DNA of 12,233 bases from Bacteroidales bacterium UBA932. GTDB taxonomy: Bacteria > Bacteroidota > Bacteroidia > Bacteroidales > UBA932. Under the pieces are notes generated by a model. It made no database searches. It worked only from the letters and a program-made list of their open reading frames with translations, and was not told the DNA's origin. The stretch spans positions 29,479 to 41,711 of the forward strand of contig DBDM01000199.1 in the NCBI GenBank assembly GCA_002293585.1, written 5' to 3'. The position numbers were made by a program, and so were the translations under genes. Every line of letters starts with the position of its first letter. Position 1 is the stretch's first letter. Shown piece by piece: positions 1-9,260 of the stretch.

Positions 1-1008
1 ATATTGAATTGGAACGGGCGGCATTTTTTGGAAAAATTCTTGCCTGTGCTATTGGCGCGTACCGTCCTTCCGGGCGTATCGTTTGTGGTGATCGACAATG
101 GTTCCGCCGATGATTCCGTAGACTATATCCGCGAGCATTATCCGCAGGTGGAGTTGGTGCCACTTGATCGCAACTATGGATTCACAGGCGGATATAATAT
201 TGGTTTGCAGAAAATTAAGTCCGATTATTATGTGCTGCTTAATTCCGATGTGGAGGTGGGTGAAGGCTGGCTGCCCCCCTTGTTGCAGTGCATGGAGCGC
301 GACGCCGACCTGGGGATATGTATGCCTAAGATCCGTTCCTACGGTGAGCCTGCCGCTTTTGAATATGCCGGCGCTTCGGGTGGGTTTATCGACCGTTTCG
401 GCTTCCCGTTTTGTCGTGGCCGTATTTTGTCGGCCATTGAATGTGATGCCGGACAGTATGATGATGCCTGCCGGGTGTTCTGGGCTACCGGCGCCTGCAT
501 GATGGTGCGCGCCTCGCTGTATCATGAACTGGGTGGTTTCGACGAACATTTTTTCGCCCACATGGAAGAAATTGATCTCTGTTGGAGAGCGCAGATGAAC
601 GGCTATAAAGTGATGTGCGAGCCTGCTTCTACGGTGTTTCACGTAGGCGGCGGCACTTTGCCGAACAATAATCCGCACAAGCTGTTTCTCAACTACCGCA
701 ATAGTTTGTATATGCTGTATAAAAACCTCCCACATGCTAAACGACCTTTTATTTTTGGCGTGCGCTTAGTGCTCGACGGGCTTTCGGCGGTTATTTATTT
801 GTTGGGCGGAAAATTTTCTTTTTTTGGCGCTGTACTGCGCGCGCATATTCATTTCTGGCGGAACCGGCACAGACTGCAAATTACCCAACCTAAAGAAAAC
901 AGTACGGTAGCGGGTGTTTACCGCAGAAGTATTGTATGGGATTTTTTTATGAAAGGACGGGGGAAGCTGCGTTTTTCACAATTACGGTCTTTAAACCGGC
1001 AGGATTAA
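1..1008 (+). CDS. Family-2 glycosyltransferase, 5'-truncated by window edge
   Basis: Transfers a sugar from a nucleotide-sugar donor to a growing glycan, probably at the cytoplasmic face of the inner membrane; donor and acceptor cannot be read from sequence. The reading frame is open from base 1 and begins I-L-N-W-N-G, the motif found just inside the N-terminus of GT2 enzymes, so only a few residues are missing and the TTG at 4 is not the real start. Counting from base 1: VIDNGS at 30-35 (nucleotide binding), NSD at 81-83 in the DxD position (metal/donor phosphate), and a GGFDEHF...EEIDLCWRA block around 179-196 with D192, typical of the rhamnosyltransferase/WsaE-like GT2 subgroup. The C-terminal 100 residues are basic with hydrophobic stretches, suggesting membrane association. 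It ends 45 bases from the convergent murF stop. Family is secure; pathway (O-antigen, capsule or protein glycan) is unknown. Confidence 0.9.
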   Translation: MLNWNGRHFLEKFLPVLLARTVLPGVSFVVIDNGSADDSVDYIREHYPQVELVPLDRNYGFTGGYNIGLQKIKSDYYVLLNSDVEVGEGWLPPLLQCMERDADLGICMPKIRSYGEPAAFEYAGASGGFIDRFGFPFCRGRILSAIECDAGQYDDACRVFWATGACMMVRASLYHELGGFDEHFFAHMEEIDLCWRAQMNGYKVMCEPASTVFHVGGGTLPNNNPHKLFLNYRNSLYMLYKNLPHAKRPFIFGVRLVLDGLSAVIYLLGGKFSFFGAVLRAHIHFWRNRHRLQITQPKENSTVAGVYRRSIVWDFFMKGRGKLRFSQLRSLNRQD

Positions 1009-1025
1009 TGCTATTTTGCTATAAA

Positions 1026-1045
1026 CTTATTAATCCGTTAGTAAG
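1026..1045 (-). terminator. Possible weak hairpin terminator between GT2 and murF
   Basis: An 8-bp stem (1026-1033 with 1038-1045, one G:U pair) encloses the 4-base loop TCCG in the 45-base gap between the convergent GT2 and murF genes. Read on the minus strand, the stem is followed by TTTATAG, a poor U tract. It is AT-rich and could be chance; if real it would end the porP-gldJ-murF transcript. Confidence 0.3.
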
Positions 1046-1053
1046 CTAATCAC

Positions 1054-2340
1054 TTATAACTCTTCACGCACCATTTCCAATCGTATTCCCCGTGATCCTT
1101 TAAGCAACACCACTGCATTAGCGGGCAGCGGATGTTGCCGGAAATAAGTTATCAGGTCGTCGACAGATAAAAAGGCGTTGAATGTGTTATTGTTGGCCTG
1201 CATGAAATGTTCCCCGACAAGAATGGTGTTATATAATTTTTTCTCCCGGAGCAGGTGGATAATGTTTAAGTGTTCGCGGGATGTTTCCCGGCCTAATTCC
1301 AGCATATCACCGAGTATAGCCCACTTGCCTGGCTCCTGCCATTGTGCAAAATTCTCGATAGCAGCGGCCATACTGGAGGGATTGGCGTTGTAGGCGTCCA
1401 TGATGATAGTACGCCCGGTGGCGGTATGCACCAGTTGAGAACGGTTATTCGACGGCTCGTAGCGGCTGACGGCAGCAACTGCCTCCTGCGGTGTAATATC
1501 AAACTGTGCACCCACGGCCAGTGCTGCCAGTACGTTGTCGGTATTGTAGCTGCCGATGAGGTGGGTGTTGATGTCGGGATAGTCTTTAACGGAGAGGCGC
1601 AGGAAGGGGTGGGCGGCATCGGCGGGTAGTAGTGAAGCTTTGTTTTCCTTTACGCCGTAGCGTACTAACTTTGTAGTCCGGCGTTCGCCGATCATTCCGG
1701 CGAGCAGGGGATCGTCCGCATTAAACAGGATGGTGCCGCCGGTGCGGATAAGGTAGTCGTATAATTCGCCCTTGGTGCGCTGCACGCCTTCGAGCGAACC
1801 GAAACCTTCGAGGTGGGCTTTCCCGATGTTGGTAATAAGCCCGAAGTCAGGCTCGGCTATACGACAGAGCGCGGCAATTTCGCCGGGGTGGCTGGCGCCC
1901 ATTTCCACAATGCCTGCCTGTGTGGAACCGTTCATTGAGAGCAGGGTGAGCGGTACGCCAATGTGGTTATTTAAGTTGCCTTTGGTTACACCGGTAGTGT
2001 ATTTTGTTGACAACACCTGTGCGGTCAATTCTTTGGTGGTGGTTTTTCCATTGGTGCCGGTAATGGCCACGATCGGGATATTCAACTGCCTGCGGTGGTA
2101 ACGCGCCAATTCCTGCAAGGTAGCCAGCGCATCGTTCGTTTTTATTAATTGAGGGTGGGAGGGAAGCGACGGATCGTCGACTATGGCATAGGCGGCCCCC
2201 GATTCAATAGCCGGAAGGGCAAAACGGTTGCCGTCGAAACGTTCACCCTTCAAGGCAAAAAACAAACAGCCGGCAACAATGTTGCGGCTGTCGGTACTTA
2301 CGAGTGCATGTTGTTGAAACAACATATAGAGTTTCTCCAT
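1054..2340 (-). CDS. murF: UDP-N-acetylmuramoyl-tripeptide--D-alanyl-D-alanine ligase (MurF)
   Basis: Cytoplasmic ATP-dependent Mur ligase that adds D-Ala-D-Ala to UDP-MurNAc-tripeptide, the last soluble step of peptidoglycan precursor synthesis. The 428 residues match the usual MurF length. Visible motifs: STDSR at 15-19 (UDP-substrate domain), the P-loop TGTNGKTTTKE at 94-104, TKGNLNNHIGVPLTLL at 119-134, the VEMGASHPGEI block near 145-155, RTKGE at 188-192 with K190 as the likely carbamylated lysine, DAYNANPSSM at 315-324, and the C-terminal KGSRG at 414-418. These distinguish MurF from MurC, MurD and MurE. The ATG start lies 8 bases after the gldJ-like stop with no room for a promoter, so it is almost certainly cotranscribed with the T9SS-type genes upstream. 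Nothing looks damaged. Confidence 0.97.
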   Translation of the reverse strand: MEKLYMLFQQHALVSTDSRNIVAGCLFFALKGERFDGNRFALPAIESGAAYAIVDDPSLPSHPQLIKTNDALATLQELARYHRRQLNIPIVAITGTNGKTTTKELTAQVLSTKYTTGVTKGNLNNHIGVPLTLLSMNGSTQAGIVEMGASHPGEIAALCRIAEPDFGLITNIGKAHLEGFGSLEGVQRTKGELYDYLIRTGGTILFNADDPLLAGMIGERRTTKLVRYGVKENKASLLPADAAHPFLRLSVKDYPDINTHLIGSYNTDNVLAALAVGAQFDITPQEAVAAVSRYEPSNNRSQLVHTATGRTIIMDAYNANPSSMAAAIENFAQWQEPGKWAILGDMLELGRETSREHLNIIHLLREKKLYNTILVGEHFMQANNNTFNAFLSVDDLITYFRQHPLPANAVVLLKGSRGIRLEMVREEL

Positions 2341-2348
2341 GCAGCATG

Positions 2349-3866
2349 TTATCTTTTACGGGGCGAACCTACTTTGTCCATTGCACAACGGAAACCAATA
2401 TCGACGGCCGACTTTTCCTGGTCGAGGAAACGGCGGGTGCCGGGACTGAGCCAGTAAGCACGGTCGAGAAAAGAACCGCCTTTGTACACCCGTGAGCGGT
2501 CGGTGATCAGGCTGGAAATTCCTTTTTTAGCACTGCCTGTACCCTGGTTATACATACGTGTTGAACTGGCCGTTGTTTCGGGATTGGTAACGCTGTTATT
2601 TTCATAATGAATAGACGAAAGTATATCACCGTCGTTGAAATTCCGGTTATCGCCCACCTGATAGTTATAACGGTTGGGATCATAACCTACCGTATCGTAA
2701 CGCGCACGTCCCAATGAATCTTTAGGCAGCGGGTTGCCGTTTTCGTCGCGTGCTATATCCGTAAATACGTTACCGCGGAAAGGGCGGAAGTCGTCAACAT
2801 CTTCGGAACTCATCGGGCGGTATACGTCGGCCACCCATTCGTTTACATTACCGGCCATGCAATAGAGACCGTAATCATTAGGCATATAAGAATGCACGGG
2901 TGCGGGAAGCGCATAACCGTCATTCAAAGAACCGGCCACACCCATCATATCACCGCGGCCGCGTTGGAAGTTCGCCATGAACTGTCCGCGTGTTTTTTTC
3001 TCGCCGCTGCGTAATGCGTTGCCGCTCCAAGGGTACATACGGCGCTCGGTCACCCGTTCGTCGTAAGTTACACCGATCTGGGCTACTGCGGCATATTCCC
3101 ATTCCGCTTCGGTCGGGAGGCGGTAGTTAGGCAGCAAAATGCCGTCGTCAAAAGCTACGGGACGCGTACTGTTCCGGTCTCCGCTGGCTAAGTTAGGCAG
3201 GTTTTTATCCACCACGCCTTCATATTGACCTAACAAATAAGCGTCGGTATTAAAAGAGTTGGCATCTTTTTGCTGGCTCATATCTAATTTAAGGATACCC
3301 TTCTTCACCAATAACAGTTCGTTCACACGGTCTGTACGCCAAAGGCAAAAATCGTTGGCCTGTTGCCATGATACCCCTACCACGGGATAATCTTCAAAGG
3401 CGGGATGGCGAAGATAAGTTCTGATATAAGGCTCATTATAGGCCATAGGTTTACGCCACACCAAAGTGTCGGGCAAAGCGTTTTTATAAACATTAGGGTA
3501 AGAAACATACACTTGGCCGATCCAGTTAAGGAATTCGCGGTAATCCACATTACGCACTTCTACTTCATCGATATAATACGAATCTACCGTAACACGGCGG
3601 GGCGCATTATTCCAATCGTAGTATATGTCTTCTTCCGTACGTCCCATCACAAAAGCACCGCCTTCAATAAATATAAGGCCGGGGCCGGTGATCTGCTCTT
3701 TCACGTCTTTCACCTCGAACCCACCGAATTTCGGGTCGTTATAATTCCACCCCGTTGCATTTGACACCTTTTTCTTGGAAAATAGTGAGTTGAGTAAATT
3801 ACAACTGGTAGTTCCACCAAACACGGCAAAACAAGCAATGATAATTAAAGTCTTATTAAATCTCAT
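2349..3866 (-). CDS. gldJ: GldJ-like lipoprotein with FGE-sulfatase fold (T9SS/gliding)
   Basis: Periplasmic lipoprotein of the GldJ/GldK group. In Flavobacterium GldJ is needed for gliding and T9SS function, and the PorK/GldK relatives form the periplasmic ring with PorN/GldN. I start it at the ATG at 3866 (505 aa) rather than the in-frame TTG at 3893, because that gives a clean signal peptide ending in TTS-C22, an atypical lipobox. The rest is the formylglycine-generating-enzyme-like (SUMF1) fold: IEGGAFVMGR 67-76, a DWNNAPRRVTVDSYYIDEVE segment at 84-103, PVVGVSWQQA 161-170, YRLPTEAEWEYAA 248-260, DYGLYCMAGNVNEWVAD 331-347, KGGSFLDRAYW 462-472, GFRCA 491-495. The WRTDRVNE and RHPAFEDYPVVGV wording and the DNRNFNDGD segment resemble GldJ more than PorK/GldK, so I call GldJ. 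The two catalytic cysteines of true FGE are absent, so a structural role is inferred. Downstream of a PorP-like gene, upstream of murF. Confidence 0.88.
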   Translation of the reverse strand: MRFNKTLIIIACFAVFGGTTSCNLLNSLFSKKKVSNATGWNYNDPKFGGFEVKDVKEQITGPGLIFIEGGAFVMGRTEEDIYYDWNNAPRRVTVDSYYIDEVEVRNVDYREFLNWIGQVYVSYPNVYKNALPDTLVWRKPMAYNEPYIRTYLRHPAFEDYPVVGVSWQQANDFCLWRTDRVNELLLVKKGILKLDMSQQKDANSFNTDAYLLGQYEGVVDKNLPNLASGDRNSTRPVAFDDGILLPNYRLPTEAEWEYAAVAQIGVTYDERVTERRMYPWSGNALRSGEKKTRGQFMANFQRGRGDMMGVAGSLNDGYALPAPVHSYMPNDYGLYCMAGNVNEWVADVYRPMSSEDVDDFRPFRGNVFTDIARDENGNPLPKDSLGRARYDTVGYDPNRYNYQVGDNRNFNDGDILSSIHYENNSVTNPETTASSTRMYNQGTGSAKKGISSLITDRSRVYKGGSFLDRAYWLSPGTRRFLDQEKSAVDIGFRCAMDKVGSPRKR

Positions 3867-3890
3867 ACCTGTAAAATAATATACATTCTG

Positions 3891-3898
3891 CAAAGATA
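3891..3898 (-). promoter_or_regulatory. Possible -7 box upstream of gldJ-like gene
   Basis: On the minus strand TATCTTTG fits the Bacteroidota -7 consensus TAnnTTTG and lies 24 bases before the gldJ-like ATG, in the 74-base gap after the PorP-like stop. The -33 region 19 bases further upstream is only TTTT rather than TTTG, so this is a plausible secondary promoter inside the operon rather than a firm one. Confidence 0.35.
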
Positions 3899-3940
3899 AT
3901 GATTAAATTGATAAAATAAAACCTTTGGGTGATATTTTCA

Positions 3941-4981
3941 CTATAAATAACAGCCGCAGGTAGATCGGGTACGCCATTTTTTCCCTTGGACCCGCCGGTT
4001 GACCGGCCCGTTATTGTTGCCGAAGGAAAAGTGAACGAATAGTTCGTGCGATAATCCGGACCAGCCTTTGAGACTGCCGCCCAGCGCAATAAAGTCCATG
4101 CTGTAGCCAATGCGGAAATTTGACGTGATGAAGCCGGCCGAAAGCGCCACGTTCACTACCTGTTGTCGCAGGGCCGTTTTTACACCTCCGCCGGCAAACA
4201 ACGCCCCCGATTGTACAATTAACCCACCATTAATATATTGATATATATATTGATGAGTATATTGAATGTAGGGAACGAATTTGGTATCCGCCAGATCGGC
4301 CCAATCGTCTAAATTCACCTCTGCCGGGTCACTGTCGTCATTTAGTGCAAAAATATATTTAGCGTGAAGTGTAAATTTCAACGGGGTGGCCGGATCCTTA
4401 TTAACTGATTGTGCTCCAAGATGATGTATGGAAAATCCGGCTTCTAAATGGGCTAAGCGCGCCAACAATCCCGTGGAAAAATCTACCGTACTGTAACTAT
4501 AAGGTTCATATCCGGCGGGATTACCGGAGATAAGCGTGCCGGTAACGTCAATTTGGTCTGGAAATGTAAATGTTTGAAAATCAAATTTCTTATTATGATA
4601 AACACCTTGCAGGGCAGGCCTCAGTTCCAAATCGTCGGAAATCCGCAAGCTAAACATATACGACAGACCTACAGCAGTTTGCATTAATCGTCCGCCTGCC
4701 GCCCGGTCATTCAGCACATAGCCCCCGAACCCGCTCTTCCAACTTTCCACAAAAGCATCAGCTTCAACATAATAAGTAGTGTATGGCGACGCCGAAGCCG
4801 TATATTGACTGCGGAAAGCCGCCCCGGCATGCCCTGGCCCGAAAATACCCGTATAAGCCGGGTTGACATAGAGCATACCGGCGTAAGGATGATTGAATAC
4901 CACGTCTTGACTTCTTGTCGTAGAATGACTTAAGATGAAAAATAGCAGTATGACGGCAATATGAAATTTGACCTTGCGCAT
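3941..4981 (-). CDS. PorP/SprF-family outer-membrane protein
   Basis: Outer-membrane beta-barrel of the PorP/SprF family. PorP is a core T9SS component associated with the PorK-PorN ring, while SprF-type paralogues pair with particular T9SS substrates such as the SprB adhesin. I use the ATG at 4981 (346 aa) instead of the in-frame TTG at 4999, because MRKVKFHIAVILLFFILSHS starts a good signal peptide cleaved near TTRSQ (about residue 25). The diagnostic N-P-A-Y-T-G motif is at 40-45. Alternating amphipathic strands run through to the last strand, SHELFVHFSFG, followed by a basic tail ending C-G-C-Y-L. It is first in the unit with gldJ-like (74-base gap) and murF. Because paralogues are common, I do not assign porP itself. 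Family confident, exact role not. Confidence 0.85.
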   Translation of the reverse strand: MRKVKFHIAVILLFFILSHSTTRSQDVVFNHPYAGMLYVNPAYTGIFGPGHAGAAFRSQYTASASPYTTYYVEADAFVESWKSGFGGYVLNDRAAGGRLMQTAVGLSYMFSLRISDDLELRPALQGVYHNKKFDFQTFTFPDQIDVTGTLISGNPAGYEPYSYSTVDFSTGLLARLAHLEAGFSIHHLGAQSVNKDPATPLKFTLHAKYIFALNDDSDPAEVNLDDWADLADTKFVPYIQYTHQYIYQYINGGLIVQSGALFAGGGVKTALRQQVVNVALSAGFITSNFRIGYSMDFIALGGSLKGWSGLSHELFVHFSFGNNNGPVNRRVQGKKWRTRSTCGCYL

Positions 4982-5044
4982 GCCGGCAAATGTAAGCAAA
5001 ATTGTTAAACAATGTCCAAAAATGCAAAAAAGTGCAAAATTAAA

Positions 5045-5074
5045 TTGTTAGTACAAAAATAATCCCTAAATTTG
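5045..5074 (+). promoter_or_regulatory. Bacteroidota-type promoter for porV-ispF
   Basis: A TTG -33 element (5045-5047) and a perfect TAnnTTTG -7 element (TAAATTTG, 5067-5074) are separated by 19 bases, the spacing known for the primary sigma factor of Bacteroides. The expected start is near 5080, leaving a leader of about 55 bases before the porV ATG. The -33 element lies between the two candidate -7 boxes of the divergent porP-like unit, so the two transcripts probably compete or are co-regulated. Confidence 0.65.
5054..5061 (-). promoter_or_regulatory. Candidate -7 box for the porP-like/gldJ/murF unit
   Basis: TATTTTTG on the minus strand matches TAnnTTTG, 72 bases before the PorP-like ATG. 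A second match, TAATTTTG, occupies 5035-5042. Neither has a TTG 19-21 bases upstream, so the start point is uncertain. Both lie in the 153-base divergent intergenic region that also drives porV. Confidence 0.3.
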
Positions 5075-5134
5075 TCCACCCTTTATTTACAAGGATGATA
5101 GGTTCTTAAAATAGTAAATGTGACGTGAAGAGAT

Positions 5135-6364
5135 ATGTTAATGATGATGAAAAAAACACTAGGTAGAAAAACGATTTTTTTGCTTGCCGTCTTGCTTAGC
5201 TTTGCCGGCCGGGCCGTTGCGCAACAAGATGAGCCGACAGATTTTTCTCGATTGTCTCCGCTTAAATTCGCCATGCCTATTCTTACGGTGTCGCCCGATG
5301 CGAAAGCCGGTGGGATGGGTAATTTAGGAGTGGCGTCTCAACCGTCGGTGAACGACCAGGCGTGGAATGTTGCAAAATACGTATTTAACGACTCCAGGTC
5401 GGCTATTTCGTTATCGTATGTCCCCTGGTTGAGGAACCTGGGTAGTTCGAATATTAACCTGTTATTTTTAACCGGTTTCTACAAGATAGATCAGAAACAG
5501 ACGATAGCAGCTTCCTTGCGTTACTTCTCTTTGGGCGACCTCGTGTTTATCGGTTCACAGGAAGAATACATTCGCTCATCTAACCCTAATGAGTTTGCCC
5601 TCAGCATTTCCTATTCCCGTTTGCTGGGCCAGTACTTTTCTATAGGTGCGGCTTTCCAATACCTGCGTTCCGACTTGGCGGGCGGGTATTATACAACGTC
5701 AAATGCGGAAGCGGGGCTTAGCCCGGCCAATGGTGTTGCTGCCGACTTGGGCTTTTTCTACAACCAACCTCTGCGTTTAGGGAGTATGATGTCGGAAATT
5801 TCAGCCGGTTTGTCTATTACCAATATCGGCACGAAAATGGCCTATACCTATGAGAGTAACAGTGATAAATCATATTTTCTGCCCACCACACTGCGCCTTG
5901 GTGGCGGATTGAAACTAGACCTCGATTACTATAATGAACTGGCCATTTCGGTGGAGTTGGGCAAGTATTTAGTGCCTACGCCCCCGTTTCGCGACCACGA
6001 CGGTAATGTTATAAAAGGTAAAGAAGATAATGTATCGGTCATTCAGGGGATGCTCCAGTCATTCTATGATGCGCCGGGCGGTTTTTCCGAAGAATTGCGT
6101 GAAATTACGGAAGCCGTAGGTATTGAATATACTTATTCACGTATGTTTAAGGTGCGTACAGGGTATTTCAATGACCCTAAAAATAACCAACACCGTTATT
6201 TCACCTTGGGCGCCGGATTGATCTACACAATGTTTTCCTTTGACCTCTCTTATATGGTGCCGGTAGTTTCCGGTTTCCAGGGAGCTTTGGCGAACACGGT
6301 ACACATTACTTTTTCTGTGGATTTCGGAAAGACACAAACACGCAGAACTTTCGAGCGTTACTAA
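5135..6364 (+). CDS. porV: T9SS outer-membrane protein PorV
   Basis: PorV (LptO) is an outer-membrane beta-barrel that binds the conserved C-terminal domain of T9SS cargo at the SprA translocon and carries it to the PorU-containing attachment complex. The protein has a signal peptide (KKTLGRKTIFLLAVLLSFAG, cleavage after AVA near residue 29), then the family's N-terminal PDAKAGGMGNLGVAS at 54-68 and WNVAKYVF at 77-84, followed by FadL/PorV-like barrel strands and a final HITFSVDFG strand. Length (409 aa, or 405-407 if an ATG at 5141, 5144 or 5147 is used) is near the known PorV size of about 390. The start is ambiguous because of the ATG cluster. It is followed after 13 bases by ispF, a neighbour I also recall from Porphyromonas. 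porU is not upstream. Confidence 0.9.
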   Translation: MLMMMKKTLGRKTIFLLAVLLSFAGRAVAQQDEPTDFSRLSPLKFAMPILTVSPDAKAGGMGNLGVASQPSVNDQAWNVAKYVFNDSRSAISLSYVPWLRNLGSSNINLLFLTGFYKIDQKQTIAASLRYFSLGDLVFIGSQEEYIRSSNPNEFALSISYSRLLGQYFSIGAAFQYLRSDLAGGYYTTSNAEAGLSPANGVAADLGFFYNQPLRLGSMMSEISAGLSITNIGTKMAYTYESNSDKSYFLPTTLRLGGGLKLDLDYYNELAISVELGKYLVPTPPFRDHDGNVIKGKEDNVSVIQGMLQSFYDAPGGFSEELREITEAVGIEYTYSRMFKVRTGYFNDPKNNQHRYFTLGAGLIYTMFSFDLSYMVPVVSGFQGALANTVHITFSVDFGKTQTRRTFERY

Positions 6365-6377
6365 TTCATCAACAAAT

Positions 6378-6857
6378 ATGGACATCCGCATAGGCAACGG
6401 ATATGATGTACACCGCCTGGCTGAAGGATTAAGCTTTTGGTTGGGCGGTTGCCGCATTACGCACACTAAAGGCGCTGTGGCTCACTCCGACGGTGATGTG
6501 CTCATCCATGCTATCTGCGATGCGCTATTGGGCGCGCTGGCGCTAGGCGACATCGGCAAGCACTTCCCCGATACTGATCCTGCTTTTAAAGGTATAGACA
6601 GCAAAAAACTCCTGACCGAAACAGTGGCGCTTATCCGCCGTGAAGGCTATGAGGTGGGCAATATCGACACTATTGTCTGCTTGCAGCAACCTAAGATAAA
6701 AGACTATATTCCGCAAATGCGGCAAACGCTGGCGCAAGTGTTGCAAATCAATGAAAACCGGATCTCCGTGAAAGCTACGACTACTGAAACCTTGGGTTTT
6801 GTAGGTCGTGAGGAAGGCGTAGCGGCACATGCGGTGGTTTTGTTGGAAAAATCTTAA
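6378..6857 (+). CDS. ispF: 2-C-methyl-D-erythritol 2,4-cyclodiphosphate synthase (IspF)
   Basis: Cytoplasmic trimeric enzyme of the non-mevalonate (MEP) isoprenoid pathway, converting CDP-ME 2-phosphate to MEcPP with release of CMP. The 159-residue length is typical. The metal ligands are present: D10 and H12 in GNGYDVHRL and H44 in DGDVLIHAICDALLGA; H36-S37-D38 is the substrate-binding HSDGD motif. The FPDTDPAFKG segment and the C-terminal KATTTETLGFVGREEGVAAHAV block complete the family pattern. The ATG lies 13 bases after the porV stop, so it is cotranscribed from the porV promoter. No ispD fusion is seen. It is intact and ordinary. Confidence 0.97.
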   Translation: MDIRIGNGYDVHRLAEGLSFWLGGCRITHTKGAVAHSDGDVLIHAICDALLGALALGDIGKHFPDTDPAFKGIDSKKLLTETVALIRREGYEVGNIDTIVCLQQPKIKDYIPQMRQTLAQVLQINENRISVKATTTETLGFVGREEGVAAHAVVLLEKS

Positions 6858-6878
6858 TTTTTAGCTCAATACATATTA

Positions 6879-6898
6879 TTTTTGCAAATTCGCAAAAA
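6879..6898. repeat. Inverted repeat TTTTTGC/GCAAAAA over the tRNA -33 box
   Basis: TTTTTGC (6879-6885) and GCAAAAA (6892-6898) form a 7-bp inverted repeat around AAATTC. It lies 21 bases after the ispF stop and overlaps the -33 element of the tRNA promoter. It could be a weak ispF terminator, a protein-binding site, or simple AT-rich coincidence. Confidence 0.4.
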
Positions 6899-6911
6899 AT
6901 CCTTATTTTTG
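6881..6911 (+). promoter_or_regulatory. Promoter of the tRNA gene
   Basis: TTTG (6881-6884), exactly 19 bases, then TATTTTTG (6904-6911): a full match to the Bacteroidota TTTG-N19-TAnnTTTG promoter. The predicted start falls only a few bases before the mature tRNA 5' end at 6923. The -33 element sits inside a second copy of TATTTTTGCAA (6877-6887 and 6904-6914). Confidence 0.75.
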
Positions 6912-6922
6912 CAATCCATTTT

Positions 6923-9251
<2,329 letters not shown>

Positions 9252-9260
9252 GGTTTTACA

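Noticed and set aside
49..735. 228-codon open frame on the minus strand opposite the glycosyltransferase
   Set aside because: It lies wholly antisense to a gene with clear GT2 motifs, has His/Ile-rich composition typical of a shadow frame and no recognisable domain.
4210..4265. AT-rich run with repeated TATA/TTGAT units inside the PorP-like gene
   Set aside because: It simply encodes the YTHQYIYQYINGG strand region; no repeat expansion or frame change is present.
4982..4999. Upstream TTG start for the PorP-like protein
   Set aside because: The ATG at 4981 begins the charged n-region of the signal peptide directly; the six extra residues add nothing.
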